A stretch of 64,000 bases of DNA from Prinia subflava (GCF_021018805.1 NC_086253.1:32690083-32754082); one strand, 5' to 3'. Positions 1 through 10,119 are shown, counted from the first letter of the stretch. Made by a program: numbers and translations. The notes: a model not told the origin generated them from the letters alone.

Positions 1-223
1 TGTGGTAGAAGCATTTAGAAACTACTTAGTGAGACCAGCTTCGAACTTTAGAACAAAACTTTACTAAATTCAAACATTAACAGAAGAGTAAGTTTTTGCC
101 TGTAATGATAATGTAATAATTGTATGCACCAAACTGGCCTTTAAGCACATTTTATGCTAGCTTCTTTACAGCCCTGTGTACTTATATTGTCCTGTATCTT
201 GGAATTTTAACTCTAATGCCTCC

Positions 224-1146
224 AAAATTGCAACTACATTGATGATCTGGACAAGGGGACCAAATGTACCCTCAGTCAGTTTGCAGACAACACCAAGTTG
301 TGTGGGAATGTTGATCTGCTGGAAGGTGTGAAGGCTCTGCAGAGCAATCTGGGCAGGTTGGATCAGTGGGCTGAGACCAATGGTATGAGGTTGAGTAAGG
401 CCAAGTGCCAGGTCCTGCATTTGGATGCCAACAAGCCCCTGCAGCACCACAGGCTGAGGGTAGAGTAGATGGAAAGTGGTGCATCAGAATCAGGACCTGA
501 AGGTGCTGGTTGACAGCAGCTGAACATATGAGCCAGCTGTGCCCAGGTGGCCAAGAAGGCCAGTGGCATCCTGGATCGTACAAAAAATAGTGTGGCAGCA
601 GGACCAGGGCAGTGACTGTCCCTCTGTACTCAGCACTGGTGAGGCCACACCTTGAGTGCTGTGTCCAGTTCTGGGCCCCTCACTACAAGAAAGACACTGA
701 GGTGGTGGAGTGAGTCCAGGCAGGGGGAATGAAGCTGGTGAAGAGTGTAGTGTGAGTCATCTGAGAAAGGGCTGAGGGAGCTGGGGGTTTTTAGCTGGAG
801 AATAGAAGACGACCTTATTGCCCACCACATCTACCTGAAAGGAGGTTGTAGCCAGATGGGAGTCAACCTCTTCTCCCAGACAACAAGTGACAAGAGGACA
901 CGGCCTCCTGCTGCACCTTGGGAGGTTTGGATTAGACATCAGGAAGAACCCCTTCACAGAAAGGGTAGTGAAGCACTGAACAGACCACCCAGGAAGGTGC
1001 TGAAGTCACCTTCCCTGGAAGTGTTCGAGAAATAGCCGGGTGTGGCACTTAGTGCTATGGCCTATTAGACAGGGTGGTGATTGTTCCAAGGTTGGAATCA
1101 ATCATCTTGGAGATCTGTTCCAACCTAAATGATTCTACAATTCTAT
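224..1146 (+). mobile_element. CR1 LINE fragment, 3' end with remnant of reverse transcriptase
   Basis: This is a 5'-truncated CR1 non-LTR retrotransposon in sense orientation. A readable frame from about 235 shows the C-terminal part of a CR1 reverse transcriptase: YIDDLDKG, then a catalytic-box segment, then LLEGVKALQSNLGRLDQWAE. The catalytic FADD motif reads FADN, so the second active-site aspartate is lost, and a stop codon interrupts the frame at about 466. The 3' part (about 700-1146) matches the usual CR1 tail: a two-step ACAAG/GAGGACACGG-like section, a GAACCCCTTCACAGAAAGGGTAGTGAA section and a terminal GATTCTACAATTCTAT. It is a dead copy. The 5' boundary is approximate. Confidence 0.9.
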
Positions 1147-4139
1147 ACATAATTTTGTTTACACTATTGATGGTCATATTACTGTAATTACATAAAATAG
1201 TTTTGTTTGGCTGCATTGTAAGTTACAAGGTATTTGTGTGCTGTTTGCTGTGGTTTCTGTAAAATTAACAATTACTTGCCTGAAACACAAATATTAAATA
1301 TATCCAGATTACATGTATTTACAGATATCACAGCCTCATGCTTTTAGTTATATGAGGAGAAACAGAAAACCTTCTATATATTGAATGTAAGAATTCAATT
1401 AATTTGAATCTCATCCTGATAGTACTCAAGAGGAGAGCACTTCTCTCATAAAAATGAGGGTGAATTCATTGATGTTTTAATGCAATCAAATCAAAAATTC
1501 AGATGAAGAGGAAAAATTGTAAAAACCATCAAGAAACATATTCACTTGACAGGTTGACTAGAAAGTGGATCAGAGCTTTTGATGAATAATTGATGAATAA
1601 TGACCAGAACATGAACTCCCTGGATAATGTTGTGGTTAAAAACTTCATCTTTTAAGTTCTGATAACAGCAGATGGGTTTACTTCTATGTGTTTCAATGAC
1701 CTACATTTTCTGAAAGAACTGAAGTGTGAAGAGGTAACTAACGTACTTTAAAAGCAAAGATTTCCCTCCAAGAGAGTTTTTAAGTCTACTGCTAAACTGG
1801 GAAATAAGATAAAGCTGTCTTATGCAGAGCCTGTATACAAATCTAGGCTCAGGGAATTTGTATGCATATATGGGCTCTGAACCTAGATAAATACCAAAAT
1901 AATATGAAAATACCTGATAATGGCCTTATCAAAGATGCAGATATCAAATTGTCTATCACAAAGGAAGTGTTAAGTCATGTTTAAAAGTCTTTGTTAGTAG
2001 CTGTGGACCAGTTGCTTATGTTGCCGGCAAAAGAAGACCTAAACTCAAGACTAAATTATTGTTTCGTTAAATATATACAAGTATATGTTTCTTTAAATAT
2101 TTACGATATATGACAAAAATGTTGCTTGTCATAGCAACAATTCCTTTTTTATATCACATATAATGAGATAATGCAAAAAAATCAGTGAATTGAAGGTTAA
2201 ATTCCCCTTTTTAAATATTTTGGCAGCAAGCACCTCTGCTTTCTTTCTTCTGACATAGAATTGTAAGTGAAACAGTCAGTAAAACTGTGGGATGCCTTAA
2301 TCCTTTCTTTGCAGTTATTAGAAATGTAACCTTAGTGTCAAACATAATGAAACTTGAAGGTAGCTATAATTTGCAAAATTATGTTTCCATTTACTTTTGT
2401 TTGCAATTGATAACTGAAAGAAAAAAATTAATAGCTGCTTATACAAGTATTATCTAATGAATTTTATTAGATGAAAACAGGTTCAAATATGCATATATTT
2501 GACTACTTTTCTATACTTTTCTACATATACCGGGTACAGGATAGAATGAGCTATATAACTGAGAAAGTTTACATAATGATGGAATGACCTTTAAGATATC
2601 TTCCACATGGGCAGATCAGAAGAGAAAATTATTTATATTGTGCTTTAGATTTTAAATATTAAACTTTTTTTAAAAAATTTACATAGTCATAGTTGCTTCA
2701 TGAGACTTTTTTAACATCTCCATACTGCTTCTTCTAGTACATAGCACTTTAGAATTGTGGTCCTGTGAATCCATGACCTTAGAACTCTCTTGACAGCTTG
2801 TAATTGAAAAGGTCAGCTCAATTTTGCCTATTTGACCAGTCAATTAGATTAGACATACTTGATTTAATCAAACTTGATCTTGAGATTGTTATTTGTTCTT
2901 CACGCTATTATGGAATACAGTATATAGTGTATTTACCGTGTGTGCACAAATGTGCACAAAAATTTTCTTTGTCTGATCAATACTGTAATTTCAGAAATCC
3001 CACCAATGTTACAATCATTTTTTAAATTTTATTGCAATTTTTCTAGTCCAGTGCCTTTTCAAGAATACTGAAGATGTAAGGCTATAACCTGAAGAAGGAT
3101 GTAAATCAGGATTTTTCTTGAAGCTGTGATTGCTCTAATGAAGTGCTGTTTTTCTACACTGCTACAAAGAATCAAGTGCCAAATTCTTTGGTCATAGACA
3201 TAGCAAGTCTTAATTTCCAGGATAAACTGGATTTTATTAAGGCAAATTCTGTCTTCTGTACACAGATCAATATGATTATCTACAGAAGGAGAATAGCCTT
3301 TCTAGGTCAGTTTTTTGCTCCACAGAGACAATAATAGAAGCATTTGCTGTGTCCTTGTTCTATCCAGGCCTGAGGAAAAGGCAGCCTCTCCCTAGCTTGT
3401 AACACAAATTAGCTGCACAAGGAGGGTGAGCTAAACAAGACAGACCTTGAAAGCCAAGCATACAGGATGACTTGATTCTTCCTAAGCATGTACTGAAATC
3501 AATTCTACAGCATGGGCTAGAATAGATACTTACCAGCCAAACAATTGTGTCATTTTCTTCAATGAGGAAGATCTACCCAAGGGACAACACTGAGGGCAGG
3601 ACCATACTTGATTCCCTGCACTTCTGAGCAGGGAAAAGTTCCATGTTTTTAACATAGGTTTTTCTGGTACTGGCCATTTAACTAACTTGAGTTGAACAAT
3701 GGAACTTTTCCTTCTTGTATAGCAGCATGATAAAATATCAGGAAATTAAAGAACTTGACTCAGTCTCCCCTTGCCTTTGGTTTTAGTTCCCTGTTTTGTC
3801 TTATAGAATACTATAATTGTTGTGTTTTGACTTCTACAAGACAAGTTCTCCTTTCTGTGTTCAGGAAGATGTCCTTTCGTGTTTCCACAGGCCAATGAAG
3901 GAACAAGAGCACGGGTTCCTACCTGGAGGGCCAGTTCCAGGTTTCAATCTGATTGAAGGGCTATGTATATTGTAGCCTTGAATACTTGAGAGAGTGCACA
4001 CACTAAGCAGGAGTGTCTCAGGCCTGTGTCTGAGCTGTTCTATATGGGCTGACACCTCAGAGGGCAGTGCTACCGTGCTGCACTTTGGGACTCGAATATC
4101 TGTGCATATCAGAGTAAGCCAACTGTCTCTAGCCCCAAG
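1147..4139. other. Non-coding, AT-rich DNA; no gene seen
   Basis: I see no coding exon, RNA gene or recognisable repeat here. Open frames are short (at most 73 codons) and lack recognisable protein motifs. Around 1,845-1,895 there is a loose inverted similarity between 'ATCTAGGCTCAGGG' and 'TGAACCTAGAT', which is not long enough to call an element. Confidence 0.6.
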
Positions 4140-4365
4140 CTGATATGCATGTAATTCTGTTTGAACACAAGAAAACTTATGTAATGAGAGTTATTAAACA
4201 CTGGAAAAGACATGCCCGTAGAGGCTGAAATCTCCATCCTTGTAACTCTTGGACCCAACTGGCACAGACCAGAAAAACCTGCTCTAGCTGATCCCACCCA
4301 AGCAGGCTGCTGCTCTGGATGAGCTCCTCAAGTCCCTTCCAGCCTCACTGTTGTGGTTATGTGAA
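4140..4365 (+). mobile_element. Degenerate CR1 3'-end fragment
   Basis: The stretch resembles the 3' untranslated end of a CR1 LINE in sense orientation. A 'TTTGAACACAAGAAAACTT' segment is followed by 'ACTGGAAAAGACATGCCC', 'GAAATCTCCATCCTTG', and the typical tail 'GGATGAGCTCCTCAAGTCCC' then 'TTCCAGCCTCACTG'. It is old and diverged. The left border is uncertain and could reach to about 4,040. Confidence 0.65.
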
Positions 4366-6082
4366 TGTTATAGAGATCTTTGGGGTTGAAGAAGGAGTGC
4401 AAAAGAACTAAAAAATAATGTAATGCATTAAAGAAGTGCAGCTCTTTCATCTAGTTGCTCCTATAGTTACTTTTACTCAAAATCTTAGTAGTGGTAGAAA
4501 CAAAAATAGTACAGCTGATGTGAGAATAAAGCAAATACTCCTGTATCTTCATCTGGGGATGAATTACCTGGTAATATTTGACACTTGTAACCACAAAACA
4601 TCACTGTATCTACAATACTCTAAGCATTCCAGGAAAATTTCTATACCGACTTCATATTATTTTGAAATTTTGCAACTTAAAGATATCAAACTCAATCCTT
4701 AAAACATTAGGGAAAGTAATGTACTTTTTGAGTTGTAATGGGAGAGTATGTTCCTGACTAATTTTTATTTCAGCTCAAACTTGTTGTGGGCTTACTGAGG
4801 GACTGTTCCATACCAAAGCTCTTGCTGTTGAACAGAAAACTATATTAAACCACTTTTCAGTATTCTAGTCCTTCAAGCTCATGTTTTAAAATCATCTTGT
4901 CTAGCTTTTTCTAGCTATTTCAGTGCACATGGATGTCAAGCAGATACTGTCTGCGTTGTCTCCAGTTTCCAAAGGCAATTATGGAAACTGTGCAACAAAT
5001 TTTAAAATGTAATATTAATATGTATTTTTGACAACGTGTTTTATATATTGTGTTAGTACTTCTAAACAGCACTGTGTGCCTCTTGAGGAAGGCACAAATC
5101 ACTTGTTTTGTACAATAACAAGCATGTTCTTAGTACTTGGTTATCTGAATAAACCAAAAGTTAAATAATCTTTAAGGATTCATGTATAGAATGAGTTGGC
5201 AAGTGTATTAGGTTCAAGCTTAAATGATTTTTAGAGTATTTGTGAGGATAGAAAAAGATAATTTGAATTTCCCTTCTGTACAGCAAACATGCTCAGCACA
5301 ACTGTATTCTTTAAGTAGTTATAATTTTACAATTTTATATGTTAAAAAACGTGGTTGAGTATAGACGTCTCTAAGGTGGCCCTGCTGCTATACTTAGGAA
5401 ATGCTTTCTCCTGGAAATATAGTCTAGATTTCTCGTTTCTGCCACTGAGTAATTATGCATAATTACTTTAACTTCCAACTGTTTTTCTTGCCTAGTCTAT
5501 CCTTAAAAGAATAGCACTTCTCAGTTCCCAAAAGATGAAGTGTAACAGCTTACATGCAAGCAGTAATTCCTGTGAGGATTCTTAGGTTTCTGTAACAGCT
5601 AGGAAGGAAATACTGATGTGTGAAAAATGGATGGACATAAGTGTTCTCATGCCTTCCAGGTTTTTTCTGTCATCACTTTTTTCTCTTAAATTGGCATCTC
5701 CTAATGTATGAGGCCTGATTATATTGCTTGGCTGTGACAACTTTAAAAGTATAAAAATGAAATCTGGTTTAACTGTGATAATTTTCCAAAACTTTTAAAT
5801 AAAATGGAAGCATACCACGTGTCATCTATATTCCTGCTCCTAATGAGATAAAAACAGTTCTTCAGGATTTACCAGAAGTGGGATTTTCTGTATTTGTCAT
5901 CTGAACAAATATAGTTACAGACTGAAGAATTCAATAGTACTATGCATGTTCCTTCTAGGAAAACTCTTCTTCTAGTTCATGAATCCTAAATGCTTTAGCA
6001 AGGATGGAATAGGTTTTGAAAATGTAATTATCAAATGTTGTTTCTGTTTGAGAGTGGCTGAAATGGTTCTCCTGTGAGGCAG
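4366..6082. other. Non-coding flank left of the provirus
   Basis: No exon, RNA gene or repeat family is recognisable, apart from the palindrome at 5448-5467. The sequence is AT-rich, like the rest of the intergenic or intronic DNA, and runs straight into the 6-bp target-site duplication of the provirus. Confidence 0.6.
5448..5467. repeat. 20-bp perfect palindrome, homeodomain/POU-like site
   Basis: AGTAATTATGCATAATTACT is its own reverse complement over 20 bp with no spacer. Each half holds TAATTA-type homeodomain core sequence and the centre is ATGCAT, as in POU-factor half-sites. The palindrome is seen directly; a regulatory role is inference. Confidence 0.6.
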
Positions 6083-6088
6083 CTACCT

Positions 6089-6514
6089 TATCGGGATTTC
6101 TCCCGATAACTCCGAGGGTCCAGCCAGCGGAGAAATGGCTTAATAAAATAGCGAGACGGCTTCCCAGGATATGCTTTGTAAAATAAAAGTTTTAATAACA
6201 GCAAAAATAATAAACGTTACAAAATGAAAAGAGATAAGCCGAGCACCGTGTACCAAGCACAGCTACACAGGCTAAGGCACTCCCAAAAAGCCTCGTGTAC
6301 CCTTATGCAGGCCCTTTAGTACTCGATGGTCTAGGTGGGCTTTTTTGGCTCTTGGCCCAATGAGATGGACACTAGACTTTGAGGTGCACTTCCAAAGCCC
6401 TATCACTGTGTCTGTGCTGGGACCGAGCCAATTACAGCGAGCAGGCTATAGAAAATTCTAGCTTCACTTCCTTATATGGAAACACCTGCTCGGGTACAGA
6501 AATGCACGACTACA
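6089..6514 (-). repeat. 3' LTR of the provirus (426 bp)
   Basis: Direct repeat of 10140-10565. Read on the minus strand it starts TGTAGTCGTGC and ends CCCGATA, so the termini are TG...TA rather than the canonical TG...CA. The U3 part carries two inverted CCAAT boxes (plus-strand CCAAT near 6428 and 6358) and two TATA-like candidates, CATATAAGG at 6478-6470 and GCATAAGGG near 6308; which of them is used is not clear. ATTAAA, a variant polyadenylation signal, lies at 6196-6191. The last 20 nt form an inverted repeat with 8-bp arms (TATCGGGA/TCCCGATA) and a 4-nt loop. Confidence 0.93.
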
Positions 6515-6523
6515 TCTCACCCT
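6515..6523 (-). promoter_or_regulatory. Candidate short polypurine tract for plus-strand priming
   Basis: On the minus strand AGGGTGAGA abuts the start of the 3' LTR, where a polypurine tract is expected. It is short and broken by one T. A pyrimidine-rich stretch (C/T run, 6536-6562) lies just upstream, comparable with the U-rich box next to many retroviral polypurine tracts. The position is right but the sequence is weak. Confidence 0.5.
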
Positions 6524-6953
6524 GTAAAATCATATTAAAAAAAAGAAAAAAAAAGAGAAATAGTTACTTTGAAAAAATTCTCACTTTTGTTCATAATTGT
6601 GATTGTGTCAATAACTTATTGTTATTTAACAAGTTGGTTTATAGTTAAGCTGTAGTTTTATGGATTACAAAATTTTAAATTTGGTACTTTCTTTTTATTA
6701 GCCAATCTTTTAAAATTAATATTTAGTCTCAAATTACATATGAATCTTATTTTACTTTTTGTTTGGGGAGATTTTTTCAAGTGAACTATATTTTCTTTTT
6801 CTTCTACATAAAGATTTGATAATAACTTTTAACATACAACAACGAACAATTTTGACATGACAATAATAACTTCAGAAATTTTAACAGTGCAACTTTTATA
6901 AAACTTAAGTCTCTGCTTCAAACGTATTTCAGTGTCTATAGTGCTGGGCTGTG

Positions 6954-7133
6954 TCAAAATGCAGAAGTCTTTTTGAAGACACAGTCTGTGGTCACTCTGG
7001 GTCCTTTTGCATGCTCTTCTTGAGGTGTGTTCTGCTCTCCTTTCTTCTTTTGTAGTTGTGACTCAACTTCTTTTGCAGGAACTTTCTTAGAGTCTGTACC
7101 TGTGGAGACAAACAAAACCTCTCTCCCTGCCAT
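6954..7133 (-). CDS. Candidate 59-residue basic small ORF in the provirus
   Basis: An ATG at 7133-7131 opens a 59-codon frame ending in TGA at 6956-6954. The product begins MAGREVLFVSTG, then is rich in Lys, Glu and Gln (for example KEVESQLQKKKGEQ) and ends KKTSAF. It resembles no family I recognise. A stop lies five codons upstream, so it is not the tail of a longer frame. A strong 3' splice-site sequence (TTTTGTTTGTCTCCACAG) falls inside its first 12 codons, ending at 7100, so this region may instead be a 3' exon joined to an upstream coding exon: the frame after the acceptor stays open for 47 codons. It could be an accessory protein, a host-derived exon or a chance frame. The ATG has a weak -3 context (T) but G at +4. 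Confidence 0.3.
   Translation of the reverse strand: MAGREVLFVSTGTDSKKVPAKEVESQLQKKKGEQNTPQEEHAKGPRVTTDCVFKKTSAF
7099..7118 (-). other. Candidate 3' splice acceptor in the provirus
   Basis: On the minus strand a pyrimidine-rich run leads to CCACAG with the exon starting G at 7099. With the donor at 9770 it would give a subgenomic RNA that skips gag, the pattern by which simple retroviruses make env or accessory messages. In that RNA the leader has no AUG, and the first AUG downstream opens only a very short frame, so the coding output is unclear. Confidence 0.4.
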
Positions 7134-8437
7134 AAAGGACAGGCTCTAAAATTTGTCTTGTTTTCAGAATTTTTATGAATATGAGAGATTAAAAAGCATA
7201 TATATAACTTTGTTCAACCTTTCTATAATAGAAAGCACTACACCCTTTCCCATTTTTATCTTTTAAAGAGCATTTTTAGCTATTTGTGTGCTTTTTAACA
7301 ATAGATTGGCTTTTGAATGAATTAGTTATAATATGTGGTAAATTTGATATGTTGAAAAACTTCTGTAATTTTAAGAACTGTACATTTAGGAATGAGAAAT
7401 GTTTACAAGAGATGTTTTAATTGTCTTTTTTGGTCTTTTTCTCCTTTATGTGTTGAGGTAGAACATACTTTAAAAAGTGTGTGGTTAGACAAGTGAATTT
7501 GTTTGAATTGTTTAAATGGTTGATATTGCATGATACTTGTTTTTAATTTTGAGGGTTAACTTTTGCTGCTATTGATGGCGTAGTTAGTGTTTGGTAGTTT
7601 GGGCATGGTTGCACAATTGTCTTAATTTGACTTTGAGATATATGCGACACTTTTTACAAGAGCTGATGTATTTTGATGTATGGTTAAAAGTTTGCTGTTA
7701 CCTTGCTATTTGCTATAAAACTTAGGAGTTTAGTGTTTGCTTTAACATGTGACACAATACAGTTGCTGTTGAGAAAAAAGGAAAAAGATTAGTATTTTAA
7801 TGTGAATTTTACAATTGATTAGAACTTTTTCTTGAGAGGTCTCCGCTCCCTCTATCAAACTTGCAACATAAAAATTTGTAAACATAAAATATGAACTTTG
7901 AAAAACATGTAGACAGTTGTTCTTTTTTGGTTTTGAGATATAGTTTTTAGACTTTCTTAAAATCTGATTTTTATTTTTTGGTGTTAGGATTTTACTACAT
8001 GGTTATGAGATTTTAGATTTTCTTGACTTATTTATAAAACGAATTGTTTTTAGAGGAGTATGAATTTTGAAAGGTTTTCAATTTAATTATAGAGATGAAT
8101 TTAATAATTTTTTTTGTAATATTTATACGGGCTATTTTTAAAAACTTTTGAATTTTGAATTAACTATTTCAATTAAAGATATGAGCAAGCAAAATATTTT
8201 TGCAGAATCTTTTCCTGTAAAGGAAAATTATTTAGGAATTCGCTTTTATAATTAGTTTGGAATATAAATTTTTTGGGTAAGTTATTACAATCTTCTTGCT
8301 TAATTGACAAAACAGAAAAGAAAAACTTTTTGTATTGGAATTACTTGGTAGTCTTTTTCAGATCTTAATGAAAAAATTAACTTATAAAGTTCTGGGTTTC
8401 TTGTTAAAACTGCAAAATAAAAGAATAGGTCAGGGTT

Positions 8438-9760
8438 TTAAGGTATTTTGAGCCTGCTGCTTTGGTGGATTCTTGTGGTGGTTTTCATGACAGTCTTCTT
8501 TTGGACGAAGTCTACTTTGTATCTTGGCTGCTGGAATTGAACTGTTAGCTGTCTCTGTTCTGTTTTCTTGGAGGGTTTTAGATGATGATAAACTTTCACT
8601 GCTTCAGTCTTGCTCTGTCCTTGTTTTTGTTTTGTTTTGGTCTCCTGTCGCCAGAGCCGGGCTGGCTCTGGGGTGCTGGTTTCTTTCCTTATGTTGTGCC
8701 AGGGATCTATGCTGGCTGATGAATCCTCTGAATCATCAGAGAAACTGCAGGACGTGTGGGAAACCTTCTGATTTTTCATCGGAGTTTGTTTACATTTCTC
8801 CGGCATGGGCGCCGCCATCTTGGGGAGGGCAAGTTCCGGGATGTCACATCCGGTTCCCACGCTCGTCACAGCCAGGGCGTGTCTGTCCAGGCTGTGGGTG
8901 GCAACCCGGGGCGGTGCCCGAGGCTTGGCACTGCCCATGGAGGGGGAGCCTCCCGTGCTGGAGTGGGAGGAGCTGAGCGACACATCGGATGGTTCGTGCC
9001 GCAGGGTCGGGCTGTACTGAGCCCGCCCACGTGGAGCTACAGTTTCTGCCTCAGAGATGGGGAGAATTCCACGTTTTTCATTGTTCTGTGAGCCCGCGCT
9101 TTCAGGGCTTTGTTGAAAACTCGCGCGCTCAAAATTAACGGACCGGGATCGCCCGAATCTCGTACTGGGTGACTGAGGGGGTGGGGAGGGCGGTTGGAAT
9201 GGAACTCTAGCCCGCGTGGCCAAGGCTGGCACAGGTCCCACTCCGGGGGACTGAGGACGGCTCGGGGAAGGGCTTTGAGTCCTTCCCTGCCTGCTTCTCG
9301 GGAGTAAATCAAACCGGTTTTTTCTGGGACTTGGGCCATCAGAACTTGGATTTTTATCTTCATGTCTAAGGTGAGCAGGAGCCTTTTTGCATTTTACTTT
9401 CTGGGCTCCTTTTTTATCGTTGCTTTTAGAGGCTTTTCCCAAGGTTTCTCTTTCTGCAGTTTCAAGTGTTTTTTCACTGCTGAGCCTTTCACCTTCTTCT
9501 GTTACAAAGTCTAACACAGTTTTAAAGATGGGTCTTAATTTTAACACAGATTTTTTCTTTGAATTATACAACTTCAATCCTATTTTGTCCCAAAATTCCA
9601 CTGTTACTGTTTCAGCTGTATTAGTGTCCGGAAACTTTTTATAGACCCATTTCACAAGTTTTTTAAGTTCTTTCCTCTCAAACTTATAGTCTTGAATAGT
9701 CAGTTTATAATTAAAATAACAAAAGGTGTCTCGCTGTTCTACGGATTGCCGGGTCCCCAT
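8438..9760 (-). CDS. gag-like: Gag-like protein: matrix domain plus long disordered tail, no capsid or nucleocapsid
   Basis: An intact 440-residue frame on the minus strand. I place the start at the ATG at 9760-9758: it is the first AUG after the primer-binding site and has strong context (ACAATGG). A GTG two codons upstream is not a likely eukaryotic start. Residues 1-6 (MGTRQS) fit the N-myristoylation rule (Gly2, Ser6). Residues about 10-95 look like a compact, basic, helical retroviral matrix domain of betaretrovirus type (LKKLVKWVYKKFP; VEFWDKIGLKLYNS). Residues 96-130 are Lys/Glu-rich, 135-290 rich in Pro, Ser and Arg (PPSPPP, GRSRS), 338-350 acidic-serine, and 365-440 strongly basic. 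No capsid major homology region, CCHC zinc knuckle, PTAP or PPxY motif is visible. Betaretroviral Gag is usually 550-700 residues, so the capsid and nucleocapsid part is missing rather than frameshifted. It is expected to act at the plasma membrane with a helper Gag. A YY1-like site (AAGATGGCGGC) lies within it at 8821-8811. Confidence 0.75.
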   Translation of the reverse strand: MGTRQSVEQRDTFCYFNYKLTIQDYKFERKELKKLVKWVYKKFPDTNTAETVTVEFWDKIGLKLYNSKKKSVLKLRPIFKTVLDFVTEEGERLSSEKTLETAERETLGKASKSNDKKGAQKVKCKKAPAHLRHEDKNPSSDGPSPRKNRFDLLPRSRQGRTQSPSPSRPQSPGVGPVPALATRARVPFQPPSPPPQSPSTRFGRSRSVNFERASFQQSPESAGSQNNEKRGILPISEAETVAPRGRAQYSPTLRHEPSDVSLSSSHSSTGGSPSMGSAKPRAPPRVATHSLDRHALAVTSVGTGCDIPELALPKMAAPMPEKCKQTPMKNQKVSHTSCSFSDDSEDSSASIDPWHNIRKETSTPEPARLWRQETKTKQKQGQSKTEAVKVYHHLKPSKKTEQRQLTVQFQQPRYKVDFVQKKTVMKTTTRIHQSSRLKIP

Positions 9761-9764
9761 TGTC

Positions 9765-9771
9765 ACTCACC
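9765..9771 (-). other. Retroviral 5' splice donor just before gag
   Basis: CTG|GTGAGT on the minus strand, with the intron starting at 9770, lies five bases before the gag ATG. This is a near-consensus vertebrate donor in the usual place for a retroviral major splice donor, between leader and gag. Its preservation implies that a spliced RNA was made by the source element. Confidence 0.7.
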
Positions 9772-9926
9772 AGAATGGCTCTTGTGATCCCCCGGCAGCT
9801 CTTGGTTGTCTCCGACTCTCTCAGGTCACTCGGTGATTAGCTGTTCTGCCTTCAGCTCTGCTAGACTGCAGCTTCTCTCTTTGAAGAGTAATCCACCTTG
9901 TACCAGAATCGGTGTCCGGCAAAGAC

Positions 9927-9947
9927 CCCCTCTTACCGGTATAGGGG
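9927..9947 (-). promoter_or_regulatory. Candidate genome-dimerisation (kissing-loop) hairpin
   Basis: On the minus strand CCCCT and AGGGG form a 5-bp stem around an 11-nt loop containing the perfect palindrome TACCGGTA (9934-9941). A self-complementary loop on a short GC stem in the leader is the design of retroviral dimerisation initiation sites. Confidence 0.45.
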
Positions 9948-9951
9948 TTCA

Positions 9952-9981
9952 GTCAAAAGGCTCCCTCTCCGCCTTTTTGAC
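9952..9981 (-). promoter_or_regulatory. Candidate packaging stem-loop with purine-rich loop
   Basis: GTCAAAAAGGC and GCCTTTTGAC on the minus strand pair into a 10-bp stem with one bulged A and a purine loop GGAGAGGGA. GGAG-type loops occur in retroviral packaging signals. It sits four nucleotides from the dimerisation-type hairpin. Confidence 0.45.
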
Positions 9982-10119
9982 CCAAAAATGTGGTTTTATT
10001 TTCACGACCAAAAAAACCACCACGAGCTCGCTTTTAAAAAAACGAAAACCAAGAGCAAAATGGCCTAGCTGAACGTGAGGGCTTGTCAGCAAACTTCGAT
10101 TCAGTTACCCTAATGTAGG

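Larger units (their letters stand above)
6515..8437 (-). other. A-rich 3' half of the provirus; no pol or env
   Basis: Between the gag-like stop codon and the 3' LTR the coding strand is markedly A-rich and contains no long frame. I see no reverse-transcriptase YxDD box, integrase, protease DSG/DTG frame or envelope features. The only notable content is the 59-codon small ORF with a splice acceptor (6954-7133) and a second acceptor-like CTTTTATTTTGCAG just after gag (near 8410). It may be decayed retroviral sequence, an RNA-export or packaging region, or captured host sequence. The sharp change in composition at the gag stop fits a recombination joint, but that is inference. Confidence 0.6.
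9767..10119 (-). promoter_or_regulatory. AUG-free retroviral leader / packaging region
   Basis: About 350 nt between the primer-binding site and gag contain no ATG on the minus strand, and none appears in the adjoining U5 either, so ribosomes scanning from the LTR would meet the gag start first. The leader holds two neighbouring stem-loops (9927-9947 and 9952-9981) of the kind found in dimerisation and packaging signals. The location and structures are seen; the packaging role is inferred from retroviral leaders in general. Confidence 0.65.

Noticed and set aside
166..957. Minus-strand frames of 66 to 103 codons near the left edge
   Set aside because: Antisense of the sense-oriented CR1 copy.
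8524..9091. Plus-strand open frames of 150, 111 and 71 codons inside the provirus
   Set aside because: They are antisense shadows of the GC-rich part of the gag-like frame, which has the better start context, orientation with the LTRs and a matrix-like domain.
9764..9766. GTG as start of the gag-like frame
   Set aside because: Eukaryotic initiation would use the ATG two codons later, which has strong context and gives the MG myristoylation signal.
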